From assembly GCA_035546355.1 (NCBI GenBank), contig DATKEH010000080.1:1-8345 (forward strand): a stretch of 8,345 bases of DNA, written 5' to 3'. The stretch comes from DATKEH01 sp035546355 (GTDB taxonomy: Bacteria; Acidobacteriota; Thermoanaerobaculia; Multivoradales; JAIOJS01). The stretch's first letter is position 1. Each line of letters opens with the position of its first letter. A model generated the notes under the pieces. That model had not been told where the DNA came from. It saw only the letters and a list, made by a program, of their open reading frames with translations, and did no database searches. A program made the position numbers and the translations under genes. Of this stretch, positions 1 through 5,972 are shown in pieces.

Positions 1-859
1 CGTCGTCGACCAGGCGCCGTTGCTGTCGGGCGAGGATCTCGTCGACGCCCAGGCCAACTTCGAGCAGCAGACCAACGAACCGGTGGTGTCGTTCCGGCTT
101 TCGACCGCCGGTTCCCGCCGCTTCGCGCAGGTCACGACCGAGAACGTCGGCCGGCCGTTCGCGATCGTCCTCGACGAGGAGGTGATCTCGGCGCCGGTGA
201 TCCGCGAGCCGATCACCGGCGGCTCGGGCCAGATCTCGGGCAGTTTCACCGTAGAGACCGCCAACGACCTAGCCGTGCTGTTGCGCGCCGGCGCGCTGCC
301 GGCGAAGCTGGCTGTCATCGAGGAGCGAACGGTCGGGCCGGGCCTTGGCGCGGACTCGATCGAAGCCGGCCGGATCGCCTCGCTGATCGGCGCCGCCGCG
401 GTGATCGTCTTCATGATGGCCGCCTACGGCCTGTTCGGCCTGTTCGCCAACGCCGCGCTGATCGTCAACATCGTGATGATCTTCGCGATCCTGACGCTGC
501 TGCAGGCGACGCTGACGCTGCCCGGCATCGCCGGCATCGTGCTCACCATGGGCATGGCGGTCGACGCCAACGTGCTGATCTTCGAGCGCATCCGCGAGGA
601 GCTGCGCGCCGGGCGGACGGTCAAGTCGGCGGTCGACAACGGCTTCGACAAGGCGCTGTCGTCGATCATCGACGCCAACGTCACCACCCTGCTGGCGGCG
701 ATGTTCCTGTTCCAGTTCGGCACCGGGCCGATCCGCGGCTTCGCGGTCACGCTGGCCATCGGCATCCTCGCCTCGATCTTCACCGCCGTGTTCGTCAGCC
801 GCTGGGTCTTCGAGCTGGTGCTCTCCCGCAAGACGCGGGTCGAGCGGCTGTCGATCTGA
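1..859 (+). CDS. secD: Protein translocase subunit SecD, C-terminal part (5' end cut by window)
   Basis: Reading frame enters at base 2 and is open to TGA at 857-859, giving 285 residues without the true start. SecD works with SecF in the inner membrane and uses the proton gradient to pull exported proteins out of SecYEG on the periplasmic side. Visible parts in fragment numbering: the end of the periplasmic P1 region including FAIVLDEEVISAPVI (about 53-67), the lead-in TVGPGLG (110-116) to the transmembrane domain, then about five hydrophobic segments between 124 and 275. The family signature GMAVDANVLIFERIREEL (184-201) is present with its conserved aspartate and arginine. This matches the C-terminal half of stand-alone SecD proteins. 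secF starts eight bases after the stop, so the two are surely cotranscribed. No terminator is seen between them. The missing N-terminus lies to the left of the window. Confidence 0.96.
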   Translation, partial: VVDQAPLLSGEDLVDAQANFEQQTNEPVVSFRLSTAGSRRFAQVTTENVGRPFAIVLDEEVISAPVIREPITGGSGQISGSFTVETANDLAVLLRAGALPAKLAVIEERTVGPGLGADSIEAGRIASLIGAAAVIVFMMAAYGLFGLFANAALIVNIVMIFAILTLLQATLTLPGIAGIVLTMGMAVDANVLIFERIREELRAGRTVKSAVDNGFDKALSSIIDANVTTLLAAMFLFQFGTGPIRGFAVTLAIGILASIFTAVFVSRWVFELVLSRKTRVERLSI

Positions 860-867
860 GGGACGCC

Positions 868-2151
868 ATGCAATTCCTCCAAGACGCCCATTTCGACTTC
901 ATGAAGCACCGCCGCCTGTGGGCGGTGGTCTCGGCGGTCTTCGTCCTCATCGGCATCCTCGCCGTCTTCGTCCACGGCAAGCTCAACGTCGGCATCGACT
1001 TCACCGGCGGCACGCAGCTCATCGTCCGCTTCCAGGAGACCCAGGATCCCGAGGAGCTGCGGCGGGTCTTCGCCGGAGCCGGCATGCCGGACGCCCAGCT
1101 GCAGCGCTTCGGCCCCGAGGGCAGCGGCGAGGTGATGATTCGCACCCCGCTGCGGGCGGGCGAGGGGGAGGGGGCGAGGGAGGTCGAGGCGGCGCTGGCG
1201 GCGCTGAACGCCCGCTTCAACCCCGACCGCCAGGGGCTCGACCTCAACCGGCGCGGCACCGAGGCGGTGACCGCGACCCTGCTGCGGGCCGACCCGGCGG
1301 GGCTGGTGGCGGCGGACGAGGCCCTGGCTCGCCAGTACTACGAGGAGGTCGCCGAGGCGGTCCTCGACACCCGCCAGGACCTGGGCATCTTCACCTCCTG
1401 GGAGCAGGTCGCGGCCCTCGAAGGGATCGAGCCCGAGGTGGTGCAGGCGCTGCAGCAGGAGGGCCATCTGGGCTCCTTCGCCCTGGTCGGCCAGGAGTTC
1501 GTCGGCCCGACGGTGGGGGCGGAGCTGCGCCAGAAGGGCCTGTGGGCGGTGGCGCTGTCGATCCTCGGCATGCTCGCCTACATCTGGGTGCGCTTCGAGC
1601 TGCGCTTCGGCATCGGCGCCATGCTCGCCGTCCTGCACGATGTCACCGTGGCGCTCGGGTTGTACGCCTGGATGGACTACGAGTTCAACCTCACCACCAT
1701 CGCCGCCTTCCTCACCCTGGTCGGCTACTCGGTGAACGACACGGTGGTGATCTTCGACCGCGTGCGCGAGAACATGCGGAAGTCCCGGCGGCAGCCTCTC
1801 GAGCAGGTGATCAACGAGAGCGTCAACCAGACGCTGTCGCGGACCATCCTCACTTCCGGCACCACCATGCTGGCCGTGGGAGCGTTGTACGTCTTCGGCG
1901 GCGACGTGCTGCGCGGTTTCGCCTTCGTGCTGCTGGTGGGCATCGTCGTCGGCACCTACTCGACGATCTGGGTGGCCAGCCCCTTCGCCCTCTTCTGGGA
2001 GCACTGGATGGGCAAGCGCGAGGCGCGCCGCGGCGCGGGCCCGGGCCGGGAGCGGGCCGAAGGCGGCAGGGGCGACAAGGACGACAAGGGGGTCAAGGCG
2101 GTCAAGGACGAGAAGCGGGTGGCCGCGGCGGGCGACCGGCGCCGCGGGTAG
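868..2151 (+). CDS. secF: Protein translocase subunit SecF, long form with inserted helical domain and charged tail
   Basis: A 427-residue SecF, the inner-membrane partner of SecD. The ATG is preceded by GAGGGA at 858-863, overlapping the secD stop. A first membrane helix (about 16-36) is followed by the family motif NVGIDFTGGTQL (40-51), a periplasmic domain, VGPTVGAEL (212-220), and the remaining helices between about 225 and 378. The catalytic-type signature GYSVNDTVVIFDRVRE (286-301) is intact. The protein is about 100 residues longer than typical SecF (E. coli about 320). The extra length is in two places. One is a segment of about 80 residues (about 125-206) in the periplasmic region, whose end (171-203) resembles a helix-hairpin-helix. 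The other is a cytoplasmic tail (about 381-427) rich in Arg, Lys, Asp and Gly. Identity is secure; the roles of the additions are unknown. Confidence 0.96.
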   Translation: MQFLQDAHFDFMKHRRLWAVVSAVFVLIGILAVFVHGKLNVGIDFTGGTQLIVRFQETQDPEELRRVFAGAGMPDAQLQRFGPEGSGEVMIRTPLRAGEGEGAREVEAALAALNARFNPDRQGLDLNRRGTEAVTATLLRADPAGLVAADEALARQYYEEVAEAVLDTRQDLGIFTSWEQVAALEGIEPEVVQALQQEGHLGSFALVGQEFVGPTVGAELRQKGLWAVALSILGMLAYIWVRFELRFGIGAMLAVLHDVTVALGLYAWMDYEFNLTTIAAFLTLVGYSVNDTVVIFDRVRENMRKSRRQPLEQVINESVNQTLSRTILTSGTTMLAVGALYVFGGDVLRGFAFVLLVGIVVGTYSTIWVASPFALFWEHWMGKREARRGAGPGRERAEGGRGDKDDKGVKAVKDEKRVAAAGDRRRG

Positions 2152-2175
2152 GGACGGGCCGCCGGGCGGACCATC

Positions 2176-2181
2176 TATACT
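2176..2181 (+). promoter_or_regulatory. Possible -10 box of a leaderless rel promoter
   Basis: TATACT matches the sigma-70 -10 consensus at five of six bases and stands out in G+C-rich surroundings. It ends six bases before the GTG start of rel, so a transcript starting at the usual distance would begin at or next to the start codon and have no leader. No good -35 is seen at 17-18 bases upstream (GACGGG-like). No purine-rich ribosome-binding site precedes the GTG (the upstream bases are TCGTCGG), which agrees with a leaderless message. Read-through from secF remains possible because the gap is only 36 bases and shows no strong terminator. Confidence 0.45.
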
Positions 2182-2187
2182 CGTCGG

Positions 2188-4395
2188 GTGGCACTGAAGG
2201 TCCGTAAGCGCCTGACGCCGCCCGCGCCGGCGGCCCCCGAGGCGTCGCTGGACGACCTCCTCCAGCTGCTCGAAGGCCAGGGCCGCCAGGTCGATCGCGA
2301 CCTGGTCCGTCGCGCCTATCAGTTCTCGGCCGACAAGCACGCCGGCCAGAAGCGGCGCTCGGGACGCCCCTACTTCACCCACCCGGTGGCGGTCGCCTGG
2401 CTGCTGGCGGAGATGAAGTTCGACGAGGTGTGCGTGGTGGTGGGGCTGCTCCACGACGTGCTCGAGGACACCCTGACCTCGCGCGAGGTGCTGGAGGAGA
2501 CCTTCGGCTCCGAGGTGGCCGAGCTGGTCGACGGCGTCACCAAGATCGGCCGCCACGCCTACGTGCGCCGCGACGAGGCGCAGGCGCAGACCTTCCGCAA
2601 GCTGATCCTCGCCTCGGCCAAGGACATCCGGGTCATCCTGGTCAAGCTCGCAGACCGCCTGCACAACCTGCAGACGCTCGAGCACATGCCCCCCGAGACG
2701 CGGCGGCGGATCGCGCTCGAGACCCTGGAGATCTACGCGCCCCTGGCGCACCGGCTGGGGATGTCCAAGGTCAAGGGGGACCTCGAGGACCTGGCCTTCT
2801 ACTACCTCTACCCGCACCAGTTCGCCGAGCTGCACCGGCGGGTGCGGGAGAAGATGGCCGGCGCGCGGGAGGTGACCGAGAGGATCCGCAAGGGCCTGGA
2901 GAAGAACCTGACGGAGGCGGGGATCGAGGCCGACATCAGCTACCGGGTCAAGCGCTACTACTCGATCTACCAGAAGCTGCGCCGCCAGGGCATCGACATC
3001 TCGCAGCTCTACGACTACCTCGCCTTCCGCATCATCACCACCAACCTGCGCGACACCTATGCCGCGCTCGGCGTGGTGCACCAGAGCTGGCGGCCGGTGC
3101 CGGGACGCTTCAAGGACTACGTGGCGATGCCCAAGCCGAACCTCTACCAGTCGCTGCACACCACGGTGGTGGCGGAGCGGGGGCAGCCCTTCGAGGTGCA
3201 GATCCGCACCCGCGAGATGGACCTGATCGCCGAGGAAGGGATCGCCGCCCACTGGACCTACAAGGAGGGGCGGCAGGGCGCGGACCCCAACATCGTCTGG
3301 CTGCGCCAGCTGCTGGAGTGGCAGAAGGAGGTCAAGGACGCCCGCACCTTCCTCGCCACCCTCAAGATCGACCTCTATCCCGACGAGGTCTACGTCTTCA
3401 CCCCCAAGGGGGAGGTGTTCTCCTTCCCGCGGGGCGCGATGCCGCTCGACTTCGCCTACCGGGTCCACACCGAGGTCGGCCACCACTGCTCGGGCGCCCG
3501 GCTCAACGGCAAGCTGGTGCCGCTGCGCACCGGGTTGCGCAACGGCGACATGGTGGAGATCCTCACCGATCCCAACCGCCAGCCGAGCCGGGATTGGCTC
3601 AACCTGGTCGTCACCTCGCGCGCCAAGAGCAAGATCCGCCACTGGCTCAACACCCAGCAGAAGCAGCGGGCGGTGGAGATCGGCCGCCGGCTGCTCGACA
3701 AGGAGCTGCGCAAGTACAAGCTCAACCCCAAGAAGGCGGTCGAGGCACCGGAGCTGCGGGCCTACATGCAGGACCAGGGGATCGCCAAGATAGACGACCT
3801 GTACAGCCGGATCGGCTTCGGCAAGACCCAGGTGCGTCAGGTCATGGTCCGCCTGCTGGGCGAGGAGAAGCTGGCGACGCCGCCGGCGCGACCGGGCCGC
3901 CTGCGCCAGGCGGTCGACCGGCTGCTACCGACCAGCGACGGCCCGATCATGGTCCGCGGCTACGACGACCTGTTGGCCACCATGGCCAAGTGCTGCAGCC
4001 CGCTGCCGGGGGAGGAGATCGTCGGCTACGTCACCCGCGGGCGCGGCGTCTCCGTCCACTCCGTCGACTGCCCCAACGTCCGCAACCTGCTGTACAACCC
4101 GGAGCGGGAGATCGAGGTCGAATGGGCGCGCAAGGGGGAAGGGGTCTACCCCGTGACGCTGCGCATCGAGACCGAGGACGAGCCCGGGATGCTGGCGCGG
4201 CTGACCGAAGTGATCGCCAAGGGCGACAGCAACATCCGCCAGATCGAAGCGGAGTCGGTGGAGCCCAACCGGGGGCTCATCAAGGTGCTGGTCGAGGTGC
4301 GCAGCAGCCGCCACCTGGAGAAGCTGCGGCAGGGCATCCAGTCGCTGCCCGGCGTGCTCGAGGTCGGCCGCGCGATGGCCGGGGGGAAGGCCTAG
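2188..4395 (+). CDS. rel: Bifunctional (p)ppGpp synthetase/hydrolase (Rel/SpoT family)
   Basis: A 735-residue long RelA/SpoT homologue, the enzyme that makes and degrades the alarmone (p)ppGpp in the stringent response. The N-terminal HD hydrolase looks active: His51, His65, His89-Asp90, Glu93-Asp94 and Asp156-x3-Asn160 are all in place. The synthetase domain follows, with KVKGDLEDLAF (194-204), the loop YYSIYQKLRRQG (257-268) and RFKD at 307-310. RFKD is the RxKD signature of bifunctional Rel/SpoT enzymes; RelA-only enzymes carry ExDD. TGS domain is about 394-459, including YPDEVYVFTPKGE. The conserved-cysteine region has Cys602-Cys603, His624 and Cys628. The ACT domain is about 654-730. Length and order match full-length Rel. 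The GTG start gives the expected N-terminus, and the next ATG falls inside the HD domain. The gene converges on rpmB. Both active sites being intact suggests it could be the main alarmone enzyme of this organism, which the window alone cannot prove. Confidence 0.96.
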   Translation: MALKVRKRLTPPAPAAPEASLDDLLQLLEGQGRQVDRDLVRRAYQFSADKHAGQKRRSGRPYFTHPVAVAWLLAEMKFDEVCVVVGLLHDVLEDTLTSREVLEETFGSEVAELVDGVTKIGRHAYVRRDEAQAQTFRKLILASAKDIRVILVKLADRLHNLQTLEHMPPETRRRIALETLEIYAPLAHRLGMSKVKGDLEDLAFYYLYPHQFAELHRRVREKMAGAREVTERIRKGLEKNLTEAGIEADISYRVKRYYSIYQKLRRQGIDISQLYDYLAFRIITTNLRDTYAALGVVHQSWRPVPGRFKDYVAMPKPNLYQSLHTTVVAERGQPFEVQIRTREMDLIAEEGIAAHWTYKEGRQGADPNIVWLRQLLEWQKEVKDARTFLATLKIDLYPDEVYVFTPKGEVFSFPRGAMPLDFAYRVHTEVGHHCSGARLNGKLVPLRTGLRNGDMVEILTDPNRQPSRDWLNLVVTSRAKSKIRHWLNTQQKQRAVEIGRRLLDKELRKYKLNPKKAVEAPELRAYMQDQGIAKIDDLYSRIGFGKTQVRQVMVRLLGEEKLATPPARPGRLRQAVDRLLPTSDGPIMVRGYDDLLATMAKCCSPLPGEEIVGYVTRGRGVSVHSVDCPNVRNLLYNPEREIEVEWARKGEGVYPVTLRIETEDEPGMLARLTEVIAKGDSNIRQIEAESVEPNRGLIKVLVEVRSSRHLEKLRQGIQSLPGVLEVGRAMAGGKA

Positions 4396-4401
4396 GTGTA
4401 G

Positions 4402-4423
4402 GGGTGGGGCTCCGCCCCCGCCC
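4402..4423 (+). terminator. Hairpin after rel (terminator-like, no T tract)
   Basis: GGGTGGGGC (4402-4410) pairs with GCCCCCGCCC (4414-4423) around a three-base TCC loop. The stem is about nine pairs with one bulged C and one G-T wobble. It starts seven bases after the rel stop, the right place for a terminator, but no run of T follows. It may act as a transcription-ending or RNA-stabilising structure. Confidence 0.45.
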
Positions 4424-4447
4424 GGTCCCGGCGGTGAGGCCGGGGCC
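4424..4447 (-). terminator. Hairpin after rpmB (terminator-like, no T tract)
   Basis: GGTCCCGGC (4424-4432) pairs with GCCGGGGCC (4439-4447) around the six-base loop GGTGAG. The stem is nine pairs with one T-G wobble. On the minus strand it begins at the last base of the rpmB stop codon, so it is probably the 3' end structure of rpmB. It abuts the rel hairpin directly, making a compact convergent end region. No T run follows on either strand. Confidence 0.5.
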
Positions 4448-4674
4448 TACGACGCGCCTTCCGATTCCTTCGTCCAGGTGCGGACCGGCGGCTTCTGCAC
4501 CCGGCCGCTGCGCAGGCAGCGCGTGCAGACGCGGATCCGCTTCACCGTCCCGTCGACCAGCGCCCGCACCCGTTGCAGGTTCGGCTCCCAGGTGCGATTG
4601 GTGACGTTGTGCGCGTGGCTGATGCTATGCCCGAACGTGGTCTGTTTGCCGCAAATCTCGCACTGCTTGGCCAT
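4447..4674 (-). CDS. rpmB: 50S ribosomal protein L28 (bL28), four-cysteine form
   Basis: A 75-residue protein beginning MAKQCEICGK, with FGHSISHAHNVTNR (14-27) and WEPNLQRVR (29-37), the hallmark of bL28, a component of the large ribosomal subunit. Two CxxC pairs (Cys5/Cys8 and Cys50/Cys53, the latter as CTRC) form the zinc-binding set found in C+ versions of L28; E. coli L28 lacks it. The start at ATG 4672-4674 has the ribosome-binding sequence GGGAAGGA at 4683-4690, eight bases upstream. The open frame extends 36 codons further upstream but that part is not L28-like and lies over the promoter. The 22 residues after the last cysteine, ending TKESEGAS, are a short polar tail. The gene stands alone, convergent with rel and divergent from pilM. 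Confidence 0.96.
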   Translation of the reverse strand: MAKQCEICGKQTTFGHSISHAHNVTNRTWEPNLQRVRALVDGTVKRIRVCTRCLRSGRVQKPPVRTWTKESEGAS

Positions 4675-4682
4675 GTGTGGTT

Positions 4683-4690
4683 TCCTTCCC
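4683..4690 (-). promoter_or_regulatory. Ribosome-binding site that fixes the rpmB start
   Basis: On the minus strand GGGAAGGA lies eight bases before ATG 4672-4674. It selects this start over the upstream in-frame ATG at 4780-4782, which would add 36 residues unlike L28. Confidence 0.8.
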
Positions 4691-4716
4691 CGGGGCGAAG
4701 CCGGACAGAGCGGAAT

Positions 4717-4745
4717 AGGATACCAGAACGGGCTCGCGAGGACAA
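4717..4745 (-). promoter_or_regulatory. Predicted sigma-70 promoter of rpmB with extended -10
   Basis: On the minus strand, TTGTCC (4740-4745, four of six -35 matches) is followed after 17 bases by TATCCT (4717-4722), itself preceded by TGG, an extended -10 element. Transcription would start near 4710, giving a leader of about 36 bases that contains the rpmB ribosome-binding site. Confidence 0.6.
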
Positions 4746-4779
4746 CGAAACGCCCAGCGGATGCCTTTGTGACGCACTG

Positions 4780-4802
4780 CACAGCCGTTCGTGGGCGCTG
4801 TG
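4780..4802. repeat. Dyad CACAGC-N11-GCTGTG upstream of the pilM promoter
   Basis: Perfect six-base inverted repeat, CACAGC at 4780-4785 and GCTGTG at 4797-4802. Its centre (4791) is about 56 bases upstream of the predicted pilM transcription start, a typical activator position. It is also upstream of the divergent rpmB promoter. Function is inferred from position only; a dyad this short can occur by chance. Confidence 0.35.
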
Positions 4803-4805
4803 TTA

Positions 4806-4819
4806 GAGTGTTGACACTC
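4806..4819. repeat. Dyad GAGTGT-TG-ACACTC covering the pilM -35 box
   Basis: Perfect six-base inverted repeat with a two-base centre. The -35 hexamer TTGACA (4811-4816) lies inside it, so a protein bound here would compete with RNA polymerase. It looks like a repressor operator. Its centre is about 21.5 bases, two helical turns, from the upstream dyad centre. The binding protein is unknown. Confidence 0.45.
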
Positions 4820-4840
4820 GGCAGACGAAGTTGCTAGGCT
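4811..4840 (+). promoter_or_regulatory. Predicted sigma-70 promoter of the pilMNOPQ operon
   Basis: A perfect TTGACA -35 box (4811-4816) is followed after 18 bases by TAGGCT (4835-4840), which matches the -10 consensus at three of six bases and is preceded by TGC, an extended -10 motif. Expected transcription start is near 4847, giving a leader of about 62 bases before pilM. This is the only convincing promoter seen before the pilus genes. Confidence 0.6.
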
Positions 4841-4866
4841 CCACCAAAGCCTGAACTCTGTGGAGC
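4838..4866 (+). repeat. Dyad GCTCCAC-N15-GTGGAGC between the pilM -10 box and leader ORF
   Basis: Perfect seven-base inverted repeat, 4838-4844 and 4860-4866. The left arm overlaps the -10 box and the right arm contains GGAG, the possible ribosome-binding site of the mini-ORF at 4875. With a start near 4847 the left arm would not be transcribed, so it is more likely a DNA-binding site. If an upstream start is used, it would form an RNA hairpin masking GGAG. A nested dyad AGGCT/AGCCT lies at 4836-4852. Confidence 0.35.
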
Positions 4867-4874
4867 TAAGTGCC

Positions 4875-4904
4875 ATGAGTACGATGGTTACGAGGGGGCT
4901 CTAA
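4875..4904 (+). CDS. Possible nine-residue leader peptide upstream of pilM
   Basis: ATG at 4875 to TAA at 4902-4904 encodes MSTMVTRGL. GGAG at 4862-4865 lies nine bases before the ATG. The mini-ORF runs over the pilM ribosome-binding site (GAGGGGG, 4892-4898) and stops four bases before the pilM GTG. That layout suits translational coupling or leader control. There is no run of a single amino acid, so a classical amino-acid attenuator is unlikely. It could be a chance ORF. Confidence 0.3.
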   Translation: MSTMVTRGL

Positions 4905-4908
4905 AGCC

Positions 4909-5967
4909 GTGGCTCTGTTCTCCCGTGCCAAGGGGGTAGCTGGTCTCGACATCGGCAGCTCGGCGGTGAAGCTGGTGGAGCTCAAGGAGCGCAAGGGCGA
5001 CTTCGCGCTGCAGAAGGTGGCGGTGGAGGCGCTCTCCCCCGAGGCCATCGTCGACGGGTCGATCATGGACTCTTCGCTGGTCGTCGACGCCATTCATCGT
5101 CTCAGCGACCAGGCGAAGACCAAGAATCCCAACTACGCCACCTCCCTCTCCGGGCACTCGGTGATCATCAAGAAGATCCAGGTGCCGGCGATGTCTCTCG
5201 AGGAGCTCGCCGAGTCGATCCAGTGGGAGGCCGAGCAGTACATCCCCTTCGACATCAACGACGTGCGGCTCGATTACGTGGTGCTGTCGGAGGAGGCGCC
5301 GGGCGAAGGGCAGATGGACGTGCTGCTGGTGGCGGTCAAGCGCGACAAGGTCAACGACTACATGTCGGTGATCAGCCAGGCGGGCAAGACGCCGGCGCTG
5401 GTCGACGTCGACGCCTTCGCAGTCCAGAACTGCTACGAGGTCAACTACGAGCTCGACCCCCTCAAGGTGGTGGCCCTGGTGAACATGGGGGCGGCGGTGA
5501 CCAACATCAACGTCCTGGCGCGCGGCCAGACGGTGTTCTGGCGCGACATCTCCTTCGGCGGCAACCAGTTCACGGAATCCCTGCAGCGCGAGTTCAACCT
5601 CTCGTTCGATCAGGCGGAGCAGCTCAAGCGGGGGCAGCTGGTCGATCGCTACAACCCCGGCGACGCGCGCCCGGTGCTGGACGGGGTCTCGGCCGAAATG
5701 GCCTCGGAGATCCAGAAGACCTTCGATTTCTTCTCGGCCACCTCGACCGAGGGGCCGGTGGACGAGCTGGTGGTCTCGGGCGGCTGCGCGCTGACTCCCA
5801 ACCTGCTGCAGATCCTGCGCGAGCGCTTCGGCGTGCCGGTGGAGCTCCACGACCCGTTCCGCCGCGTCCACGTGCGGGAATCTGACTTCGATGCGGAGTG
5901 GCTGCGCTCGGTGGCGCCGATGCTGGCCGTCGCGGTGGGCCTGGGGATCCGCAAGGTCGGAGATTAG
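4909..5967 (+). CDS. pilM: Type IV pilus assembly ATPase-fold protein PilM
   Basis: A 352-residue actin-like cytoplasmic protein of the type IV pilus inner-membrane alignment complex. It binds nucleotide and the N-terminal tail of PilN. The first phosphate loop is GLDIGSSAVKLVEL (12-25), the second LVNMGAAVTNINVL (190-203), and the adenosine-type motif SGGCAL (290-295). The PilM-typical segment IQWEAEQYIPFDINDV (104-119) is also present. Length is normal for PilM (about 350). The start is GTG 4909-4911 with GAGGGGG at 4892-4898, ten bases upstream, giving the usual MALFSRAK N-terminus; it follows a 234-base control region. pilN begins five bases after the stop. The order M-N-O-P-Q is the classical one for type IVa pili. 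Confidence 0.96.
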   Translation: MALFSRAKGVAGLDIGSSAVKLVELKERKGDFALQKVAVEALSPEAIVDGSIMDSSLVVDAIHRLSDQAKTKNPNYATSLSGHSVIIKKIQVPAMSLEELAESIQWEAEQYIPFDINDVRLDYVVLSEEAPGEGQMDVLLVAVKRDKVNDYMSVISQAGKTPALVDVDAFAVQNCYEVNYELDPLKVVALVNMGAAVTNINVLARGQTVFWRDISFGGNQFTESLQREFNLSFDQAEQLKRGQLVDRYNPGDARPVLDGVSAEMASEIQKTFDFFSATSTEGPVDELVVSGGCALTPNLLQILRERFGVPVELHDPFRRVHVRESDFDAEWLRSVAPMLAVAVGLGIRKVGD

Positions 5968-5972
5968 CCGGC

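Noticed and set aside
424..3642. Very long open frame (over 1,000 codons) on the minus strand opposite secD, secF and rel
   Set aside because: It mirrors three well-supported genes. Its translation is full of His, Arg, Val, Leu and Asp in patterns expected from the complement of G+C-rich codons, with no recognisable domain. It crosses gene borders of the real genes. Stop codons are simply rare in this frame at high G+C.
4806..4819. GAGTGTTGACACTC as a CIRCE (HrcA) heat-shock operator
   Set aside because: CIRCE is TTAGCACTC-N9-GAGTGCTAA. Here the half-site order is reversed and the spacer is two bases, so it is a different dyad.
4478..4837. Plus-strand open frames over rpmB and its promoter
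   Set aside because: They are complementary to the clear L28 gene, show no recognisable motif and cross the promoter elements.
4888..5871. Minus-strand open frame opposite pilM
   Set aside because: Complement of the PilM reading frame, low-complexity His/Arg/Leu-rich translation, and it would run into the pilM control region.
5898..5972. Upstream ATG giving PilN 25 extra residues
   Set aside because: It would lie inside the end of pilM, and the conserved MIKINLV start used for PilM binding is at 5973 with its own ribosome-binding site.
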